Assembly: GCA_009823395.1 (NCBI GenBank)
Contig: CM020515.1
Coordinates: forward strand, 14,556,489 to 14,620,488
DNA: 64,000 nt
Direction: 5' to 3'
Origin: Thamnaconus septentrionalis
Lineage: Eukaryota > Chordata > Actinopteri > Tetraodontiformes > Monacanthidae
In this document: positions 56,996 to 64,000 of the stretch, one piece after another
How positions within the stretch are numbered: position 1 is the first letter of the stretch
Layout of the letters: each line of letters begins with the position of its first letter
Position numbers and translations under genes: made by a program
The notes under the pieces: model-generated
The model's input: only the letters and a program-made list of their open reading frames with translations
Databases searched by the model: none
Told to the model about the DNA's origin: nothing

Positions 56996-57350
56996 TTGCA
57001 TAATTGCGGCGAAGGAATGAATAAGGGACCTTTAAAGGATAATACCTGGGTAATGATATCTTCTTCCTACTTGTTTCGTTTAGCATATGAAATATTCCTT
57101 CGCTCTCAGCTTGCAGACACACAAACGCCCACTCGGCGGTGCCGATACAAAAACAGTGGGTACAGGTGTCTATTTAAAAGCCATTAAGACAAACACAGCA
57201 GCTAAACGTGTTGCCTGGAACCCAGAGGCTACAACTCCATTAAAACAATGCATCGATTTCCAACCGCATGCGGGAAGACCAAATCCTCAATTCTTCATTT
57301 ATCAAAGTAATGTAAAGTCAAGGACGGCGTTGCAGTATCATTTTCAGTGC
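56996..57350. promoter_or_regulatory. Candidate regulatory block, strong texture
   Basis: Unique DNA with GCATAATTGCGG, GGGTAATGATATC, CCATTAAAACAATGC and CATTTATCAAAG words. No simple repeats. The + frame of 107 codons (57087-57410) is intact but carries no domain. Confidence 0.52.
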
Positions 57351-58190
57351 TGCAAAATCATTTGCCAGATGTCGGACAGGGGCAGCAGTTTTTCTTTCCT
57401 TCTTTTTTGAAACACAGAAGTTGAAGTATTTTCTTGCAAAATGTAATTCTGTAGCCACACTTACTTTGACCTTGGATATCTGACCAAAAAATTCTAATTA
57501 GTTAGTCCTTAAATGTATGAAAAAAAATCCTGTCCCAATATTAATAAAATATGAGAGTCAAACCTGTCGTCATTGCAGTTATAAAAATATATTGAGTTAC
57601 TTTTCTGCAAATTGCTGCAGTCCTGGTTTAAATTTACCTTTCAGGATGAACTTGACAGCAGAAGGTCCACAATTGAGTCTGACTGCCTAGAAGCCAACTG
57701 GCTTAAAAAACGTAAAAGGGAGTTTGAAGCCGTAATTTCACATTGACACATTGAGGGTAAAGCAATTTATTGTCACCAGGGGGTCAGTCTCTATAATACA
57801 GGGGCTTTTTTTCAACTGTGTTATTTTTTTTTTTTATTTTAAACTGCAAAAGAACTGGGAAGCATCTTTCAGCACAGCGATACTTGGTGTTTGGTTATTG
57901 TTTTGTAACTTGATTTGCTAATTCAAACGCTGACAGCTCCTGATGAAAGTCTGCTGAGGGTCTAATAGGAGATGCAATAAATGAACTCGGAGCGCCGGTC
58001 CATTATGTTTCTTCCGCAGTGACTCCTCCTCGCAACTTCGCAGGCTGTGTGGCACCAAAAAAAAAATGAAAAAAAGAAACACTCATGTGGACAAACTGGC
58101 AAGTGAGCATAGGGAAAATAAATGAGAAGGAAAGGCTGGTTAATGAGAAATGCTATTTTTACTGCTTTGATGTCCCCCCGTCCACATAAG
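57351..58190. other. AT-rich unique stretch
   Basis: A and T runs at 57520-57528, 57825-57838 and 58056-58077. 57640-57770 may be a weak block. No gene was recognised. Confidence 0.36.
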
Positions 58191-58351
58191 CACACAGTTT
58201 AGACAAAAACAAATTAGAGATGTCGAATGCATCCCAAAGACATTAAAAACATATTAGCACAACAGCCATTTGAGACCGTGTCGGCACACATGCATATGGT
58301 GTCTGTGGCTGTGTGTGTGAGAGAGAGAGAGAGAAAGAGTGGGTGGGTGCA

Positions 58352-58386
<35 letters not shown>

Positions 58387-58580
58387 ATTTCAAATTTTCA
58401 AAAGTATCCTCGGAGTGATTCTTAGTGCTTGTCCACACCGGCCGGCGTTGTGCACATCACTCTAAGCCCTCGTTCCTTATGGCTAATAGTTGGCAAACTA
58501 TTAACATAATGACTGTGTAGTTTCTGTCTGGAAAGATGACTCAGAGGCACAGCGCCGTGATTTATATCCCCACAGAGGAT
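58191..58580. promoter_or_regulatory. Possible regulatory block around GA/TG repeats
   Basis: GA run 58319-58335 and TG run 58357-58382 lie inside unique DNA. After them, 58400-58540 holds an 8-base inverted repeat TAATAGTT/AACTATTA (58484-58491 and 58496-58503). Confidence 0.42.
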
Positions 58581-58685
58581 AGTATAGAATACAGATGATG
58601 AGGAAAGAAAACAACAACAAAAAACAAAAAAAACAGAAAAAGGCAGATGTGGCTCTGAACAGACAAAAGCAAAAAGAACTTTGTC
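58581..58685. other. A-rich spacer
   Basis: AAC and AAAAC-type run at 58606-58637. Nothing else was seen. Confidence 0.4.
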
Positions 58686-59070
58686 AAACTTTAAAAAGCG
58701 GGCCGCTGATGGTCCGTTCAGTGAGACGACTGATGGAAGGAGACCGAGAGGCCGGGCCCATCTGAAAAAGGCTCTGTGTGTCTCAGTGTTGCCCGGTTCC
58801 ATTATTCTCTGGCTGAATGGCCAAGTTGAAGGTCGCCACCTTTGCCACCTCTTGATGTCGCCGCGGTGGCGTCGGCTCTCAGGCCCTTTAGCGAAAACTT
58901 TGCTTGTTAGAGGGCGAGATAAATAAACCGCCGCGCTTTTTCCAGGAATTTGCATGACTCCTTGCCAAGCGGCTTTTCATTTTCACTGAGTTTGTGGCAA
59001 AGGTCGCTGCAAAACAGAAACTGTGCAAACTTAATGTGTTTTTTTTCTTGCTTTTGGCTCCAATATTCCT
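58686..59070. promoter_or_regulatory. Candidate regulatory block
   Basis: Unique GC-balanced DNA followed by GATAAATAAACCGCC and an ATTTGCAT octamer at 58948-58955. Frames of 81-177 codons here have no domain. Confidence 0.48.
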
Positions 59071-59690
59071 CCACATCTGGCGATTCGGAGGTAAAAAAAA
59101 AAATTTGCCCTCATTTGTTCTCATGTTAGCAGTCGGTTTTTAGCTCCCATTAATTCACATCCCGAATAACAAGTATCATGTAGTGGGTCTCCACACCAGA
59201 CTAGCTCTGGGGTTTTTTTCCAACTCTTGCAGCTATATAAGACAAGGAAACTTAGACTGTTAAACAGCGGTGCTTAAAGCCTAAAACAGATCACAGTAAA
59301 ATGAATTAGTGTTAATAATTAATAACAACTGTGTGTGAGTCCCACCAACGAGAAGCATTCATAGGGTATTTTCAGTTTGATGTTCACTAAACAGATTTCA
59401 GATTCAAAATGATTGTTTTGTCTTCATTGATAGATTACTCCTATTTTCTTTTAAAGTCGGATGATGCTTCTGACATCATGGTAACATCTTTACATTACAA
59501 CTCATTTGTCTGAACAAAAGAAAATAAGAGTAAAGTATTCAATCTTATTGGTACATTTTTCAGTAAAGCCCCCCAAAAAACTGTTAAGCTCCCAAACACA
59601 TATCACAGTTTGACTCTGTGGCCATTTTAACAAATTGACATTGCAAATGTTTTTTCTTAATAAGAATTAAAAAAGGAAACAAAGCAGACT
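59071..59690. other. AT-rich unique stretch
   Basis: GAATTAGTGTTAATAATTAATAAC near 59302-59325 is TAAT-dense. The rest is low in recognisable words. No gene was seen. Confidence 0.36.
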
Positions 59691-60000
59691 GCACCATTAC
59701 TGAAAGCAAACCACCTTTTATAAGACCCAGCATGAAGCAAGCAGTCGAGAGAAAATGAGAGCGGCGGCGGACCAACAAAGGAAGGAGTGTTTAGGGTTTT
59801 CGTGTCAGAAAATGTCAGTAAATGGCACAATAAATTTGTCGCAAAGCGGAGGAGACGGCAGAGAGAAGGCGAGGTGGCTCGTAATGAGGAAACACAGAAA
59901 TGCCTGCAATAACTGACCACTGGCTCCACAGTCAGTGTAGCTAAACGGATTTCAGCCATTGCCACTATAGGAGAAACTCTCCGGCATTCCCACAGTAAAC
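59691..60000. promoter_or_regulatory. Candidate regulatory block, strong texture
   Basis: Repeat-free unique DNA including GCACAATAAATTTGTCGC, GCTCGTAATGAGG, GCAATAACTGACC and TTTATAAGACC words with moderate CpG. It ends at the CA repeat. Confidence 0.52.
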
Positions 60001-60126
60001 ACACACACACACACACGCACACACACGCGCACGCACTCACCCAGGCACACAAAACAAACAAACTCGGAATTAGTTTAATTCCTGCAGCCGGGATTGAATG
60101 TGAGAATGGAAAGTGACATTACGCGC

Positions 60127-60162
<36 letters not shown>
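60001..60162. repeat. Two (CA)n microsatellites with short spacer
   Basis: CA/CG-interrupted run at 59999-60036 and a cleaner (CA)16 at 60129-60161. Confidence 0.94.
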
Positions 60163-60163
<1 letters not shown>

Positions 60164-60194
60164 CTGCTACATTTTCTTGCCTGCCTGCAGCTTC

Positions 60195-60530
60195 ATTGGG
60201 TGGGTGGGGGCAGCAAGGTTGCAGGCTGCAATATTAAACCATCAATCACACCCCAAATTAGGCATTTTACATCACACAAGCACTTACAGCTCCCGCTCCG
60301 TCTCCCACAGGTGGGGTCCAAGCCAACAAAAAAGAAAAGAGCAAAAAAAAAATTACATCACAAAAGCAATGATGGCGCGGCAAGACCCGCAAATATATTA
60401 CGCCATCATATATAAGCAGATGACGGCTGGAACGGCGGTGTCAAAATAATAAATCTCAATAAATGATATCAAATCATCGACATTTCTTCCATATGAATTA
60501 TGCATCCGTGCGGGAACCTTTGGTGCGCGA
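60195..60530. promoter_or_regulatory. Candidate regulatory block
   Basis: CAATATTAAACCATCAATCAC, CAAATATATTACGCC and AATAATAAATCTCAATAAATGATATC words in unique DNA, with TATGAATTATGCATCC near 60493. A polypyrimidine-CAG at 60310 precedes a Lys-rich frame broken by a 10-base A run, not called an exon. Confidence 0.48.
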
Positions 60531-60599
60531 AGGTTTTTTTCTGTCTGCCGAGTAAGTTTTTGCACTAATCGCAGAAACCTGGGAGGTCTGATTTGTTTT

Positions 60600-61000
60600 C
60601 GCCCCACCCCCACCTCTAGACCCCGCCCTCCTGTTTGTTGACGATTGCGCCCTTTCGCCGCGTATCAAACACGGCTGACGGCCCTCGACTCGGCCACGCC
60701 GGGCGGGCGGAGCGGAGAGGCCACTGCCTTTCCCGCCGTTTCGAGTGTGAAAAACATCTGGCGAGTCAAACGAAGCGGGAAGCGATTAACAAGCACGAGC
60801 GGCGGCGGAGGACAGAGGCGGGAAGGCTGGCGGGGGAGGGGGGGTCGCGGGGGCCGAAGCGGAAAAGGGATGAAGCGGGAGGAGAACGCGAGCGGAAACG
60901 GCAGCGGCGAGGAAACAGAGAGGGCGAGGGCAAATGAAGCGTGAAGTTGCATTTATCCCAATTAGTTGCAGCGGGGGTCCTGGGTGAGAAGCGAGCGCGT
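60600..61000. promoter_or_regulatory. CpG-rich region, possible promoter or island
   Basis: CpG is dense from 60640 to 60920 (for example TTTCGCCGCG, CTCGACTCGG, GCGAGTCAAACGAAGCGG), with a CCCCGCCC GC-box at 60619-60626. The Arg-rich forward frames reflect composition. 60945-60975 has CCCAATTAGTTGC. No first exon or TATA box was identified. Confidence 0.42.
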
Positions 61001-61610
61001 GTCCGCCCCCATTAGGAGTGTTTACTGACATGCCTGGTGATTACAAGTCGGGTTGAAAACAGTCCGAGCTGCCCTCACCTCACCCTCCCCTCCCCCGCTC
61101 TCAACACCGAGGAGCAGCTGAAGCCTTTGTGCCCTCGTCATCCTAGCAACAGCGCGTGCAAGTTCGAAGGTAGATATTCCAAATCCAGCCCCCTCCCCAC
61201 CAGATTTTTTTTTTTTTTTTTTGTAGCCGTCCCCTCAATTCTCGCCTCTCTCGTCGCTGTCGCTCCATGTTGCGCGGCGGTGATAATGGAAGTAATTACA
61301 CACCGGCTCAGCGTCTCTTCCACAGCAGCAGCGGCAGCGGCAGCAGCTGCACACACTTGGACTTGGACACCGCGGAGCCCGCAGCCCGGCCTCATCTTCG
61401 CCCGCTCTGGAGAATCCCGGCTGCGGGGCCCCGCAGGCTGTCGCACGGAAACACAAACATCAGGGAGTAAAAAATGGTGTTTGTCCACAAAACGCTAGAG
61501 AGCCTTTTTTCTTTTTCTCTTTTCTTTGGACTCTGTAGTTTTCTCCCGTAACTCAATTGGGCGGCCTGGCGTTTTACCACGCTGGAATGCATTGCACAGT
61601 TTCAGTGAGA
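61001..61610. other. GC-rich mixed stretch
   Basis: C-rich 61070-61100, T run 61205-61222, GCAGCGGCAGC-type repeat 61325-61345. Frames with Ala or Cys runs come from that repeat. 61280-61310 (GATAATGGAAGTAATTACAC) is homeodomain-like. Confidence 0.4.
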
Positions 61611-62130
61611 TTTCTGGGAATCTGGTCTTTTGGCATCGCTGAGATAAGCTTCCCGTGGGCGAGCGTGCTCTTGCTCTTCTGACCTCCGATACAAAAAAAA
61701 AAACATTATAACCTCTGAAAACTCAAGAAATGCAGCCGATGCAGGGGGGAATAGAGAGGCAGACGCTAAAGACTGCGGCGGAAATGTGTGAGTTATTCTC
61801 ACGGATGGAGAGGTGGGGGGGGAAGGCTAAAGGCAATGGATGACGAGTGACCGCGCGAAAATCATGAAGGATGCGAAAGAAAATGTGAATTTGCTCGAAT
61901 TAAAGGCCTGCGGAGGCGATAAAGACAGATAAGTAATGGATACAAAGTGCAACACTGGACGGGGCAAATGAATAGAGGAACAAAAGGAAGCGGCATTTTA
62001 TTCGCCGCTTTAAAACTTTAGGAACATTTTATCTGTGTAGAATTTACAGCCGGGAGTTCCGCTCTTTAAATCAACTGATGGGTTGAGGCGAGCGCACGGC
62101 AGCCGGCTCGCACCTTGAAGAGTGATGGGA
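61611..62130. other. Unique stretch, partly block-like
   Basis: 61840-62050 is unique and AT/GC-balanced with GAATTAAAGGCC and TAAGTAATGG words. A run at 61694-61704, G run at 61814-61822. No gene was seen. Confidence 0.35.
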
Positions 62131-62680
62131 AAGTAAAAACGGAGCGAGGACGGAGGAGAGCGGTTTGGCGGCTGAGGAGCTCGGTCATTACGGCTCTCCG
62201 GAAAGAGAAAGAGAAAACACTCACATCTGTGTAGAAACAAGGGCAGAGAGGGAAGAAAATGTGGCCAGGTGGAATTACCCCTCCACTCTGAGTCAGATTC
62301 AGCTTCAGGTGCCAGCTCCCAGCCTATCTGAAGAGAGACACCTAGTGGTGGAAACCAAACCCCGGCCACCGACGACGCTCTGTGTCCCCCCTTCTGACGT
62401 GTCTGCAGGACGAGGGGCCCATAATGAAGCCATGTATGCTCATCGAATTGAACCGCCAGCAAAAGCAATTATCGGCGCCACTTGCGCGCACGCCGCCGCT
62501 CGCCGCCGCCGTCAGTTGCTGTCCGAGGGAAGCGAGTAGAACCTCGGAGAAGAATACTTATGGACGAGGTTGGGGCTCTCGCAGCCAGGCGAGCAGCTCG
62601 GCAGCAGCGAGCCGAGAGCTCCTTCACTGACCAAGGATGATTAAAAACCACCCTACAGGTAGGCGGCGTAATTATAAATC
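62131..62680. promoter_or_regulatory. Possible regulatory block, unusual start-like end
   Basis: 62380-62500 is unique with CCCATAATGAAGCC, CATCGAATTGAACCG and GCAATTATCGGC words. At 62637 an ATG opens seven codons (MIKNHPT) before ACAG|GTAGGC, resembling a first coding exon end, but no acceptor, promoter or partner exon supports it. Confidence 0.38.
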
Positions 62681-62849
62681 AATTAAATGGAAAAAGATTG
62701 CTCTTGGAGAGGCTCCGTCGTCAAGCACGCAAACCGACAGTAGCCGAGAACAGACTCAGTCTCTGGCTTATATCTTGAGGAAAGAGAAGAAGAAAAAAAA
62801 TCAATTTCCCCGGTTTAAAAGTGAAAGAAAAAAAATATCTTTGCATTAA
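62681..62849. other. Purine-rich spacer
   Basis: AAATCAATTAAATGG at about 62677-62691, then A-rich runs to 62838. No gene was seen. Confidence 0.35.
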
Positions 62850-63425
62850 CCAGAGGGACTGCGGAAATCAATCACACCTCTCAAGCTACTGGAGGATCTC
62901 TCCAAGGGTAAATAGTGGCTGTAAAAAAAAAAAAAAAATTAATGTGACAGGTTGCATGCGGAACGTCATTATTTTCCACACGTCATAATGAGGATAGGAG
63001 GCCTCGTCAACCCTGCAGGTCCGACTGCGAAATCAGCAGGCGGGAACATTTTCTCGCCGCTTCGCAAGTCGAAAATCTGTTGAATCATAAACCTTTTTGG
63101 AGTGGGAAGACGGAAAAAAAAAAATGCTGATCCGCCGTGACTGCTCAGTGGATTTCTCTGATACGCCGCGACAAGGTGGTATTACACTTGTGAGCCCCAA
63201 TCAGAGGGACTGCGGTCGATCTATCACGGCGTTATCATGCGGAAGTGCTATATTACCCCCGGGGTCCCAGACAGCCTTGGGCATGCGTGGATGTATGGTG
63301 CCGATAGCGGAGCGGTCCTGTCATTCCTCCGGGCTGATTAATGAGGACCGGGGACCAGTGTTTAATGTGTTTAATATGGGCCGCCGCCGAGGCCGTCACA
63401 CTCTCGCAACCCACCTGTCTGTCTG
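62850..63425. promoter_or_regulatory. Candidate regulatory block pair sharing a repeated module
   Basis: CAGAGGGACTGCGG occurs exactly at 62851-62864 and 63202-63215. In both copies it is followed two or three bases later by ATCNATCAC. The parts 62940-63080 and 63130-63410 are unique, CpG-containing and repeat-free, with GTCATTATTTTCC, GTCATAATGAGG and CTGATTAATGAGG words. An A run lies at 62923-62938. Confidence 0.53.
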
Positions 63426-64000
63426 ACTGATGAAGTCACCTGCGCCTCTCCCTCCCTCACTACCGCACAATAAAACGCAGCCAAAGCAATTCCTCTACTC
63501 GCTGTTGGTGCTGCGAAATCTATTCAATTTTTTATTTTTAACTTGCACGCCTATTAGCGACGTGTATCCTTCAATAATCCCATTTTGGTAACAGGCTCTT
63601 ATTTAAAGTAGCCCGTCTTACAATTGCTGTTGTGTTTGCGTGGAAACCAAGCAAAGCTTCAAGTAAACAGCAGAAAATTTTGAGGTAATTGAATTTTTTT
63701 ACATTTGTTAAAAGAAAACATATTGTTTGCCTAATAGCTAAGTCATATTTGAACGTTTTCAGAAAACAAGAAAAAACACATTTTTTAGCAAGCACATTGG
63801 TATTTTTTTCAGACACAATTTGACCAAAAAATGGCTTTGGCAATTTGGCTATTAGGCTAACAATATCTATGTGTTACATTTATGATAATCACCCATGGCA
63901 TTAATGTGTGCATGCATTCTGAACATGTCTTCCTGGTTGGGGAGAATTCTTACAGTACATGTCCATAAAAAAGATAAATATTGCTCTAAAAGTGCTCGTT
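63426..64000. other. AT-rich unique end of window
   Basis: CAATTTTTTATTTTTAACTTG and similar AT-rich sequence. 63490-63620 may be a weak block. The reverse frame of 90 codons (63571-63843) has no domain. No gene was seen. Confidence 0.36.

Noticed and set aside
60311..60415. Lys-rich frame (GSKPTKKKRAKKK) after a polypyrimidine-CAG, in phase with the exon at 50171
   Set aside because: The Lys run is coded by a 10-base A homopolymer, there is no 3' end signal, and the frame crosses a homeodomain-rich block.
62637..62658. ATG followed by seven codons and a donor-like ACAG|GTAGGC
   Set aside because: Such short ATG-to-donor strings are common by chance. No partner exon lies downstream in the window.

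Overview
The window looks like nuclear DNA of a vertebrate, most likely a ray-finned (teleost, probably percomorph) fish. The signs are very frequent and long (TG)n/(CA)n, (TC)n/(GA)n and trinucleotide microsatellites, short GC- and CpG-rich islands inside otherwise AT-rich unique sequence, no bacterial gene organisation, and almost no coding potential. The organism call is inference. None of the long open frames has a recognisable protein domain. Most of them are translations of microsatellites (Cys/Val, Thr/His, Ser/Leu, Glu or Arg runs) or of unique noncoding DNA.

The only sequence read here as a possible protein-coding part is one 89-base internal exon at 50171-50259 on the + strand. It has a good 3' splice site, one open frame, a good 5' splice site and G-runs at the start of the following intron. 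The gene was not recognised. If the exon is real, much of the window is intron; if not, the window is a gene desert. Three CpG-rich stretches (33420-34640, 53800-54430, 60600-61000) could be promoters or island-like enhancers.

The rest is dominated by unique blocks of 100-600 bases, rich in homeodomain (TAAT), POU octamer, SOX, TALE (PBX/MEIS) and RFX-like words, separated by microsatellites and purine- or pyrimidine-rich spacers. This is the usual texture of a cis-regulatory landscape around a developmental transcription-factor gene. Conservation cannot be tested from one sequence, so every such block is called by texture only. The densest run is about 28490-33340, with further strong blocks at 15290-17000, 19900-20630, 25490-26110, 36020-38900, 41230-42140, 43080-44600, 45430-47470, 51030-53620, 55960-57340, 58690-60510 and 62850-63420.

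Layout: 1-5670 mixed unique sequence with one AT-rich tandem repeat; 5671-20715 alternating microsatellites and candidate regulatory blocks, including two RFX X-box palindromes; 20716-25480 sparser; 25490-33340 the dense block run; 33420-34876 CpG island ending in a compound trinucleotide repeat; 34880-44600 blocks plus the one clear transposon-like insertion (40604-41154); 44600-50310 blocks, GA/TC tracts and the exon; 50310-64000 blocks, a GC-rich purine/G-quadruplex region at 54-55.2 kb, and further blocks to the end. No tRNA, rRNA, CRISPR array, known microRNA or intact transposase was seen.
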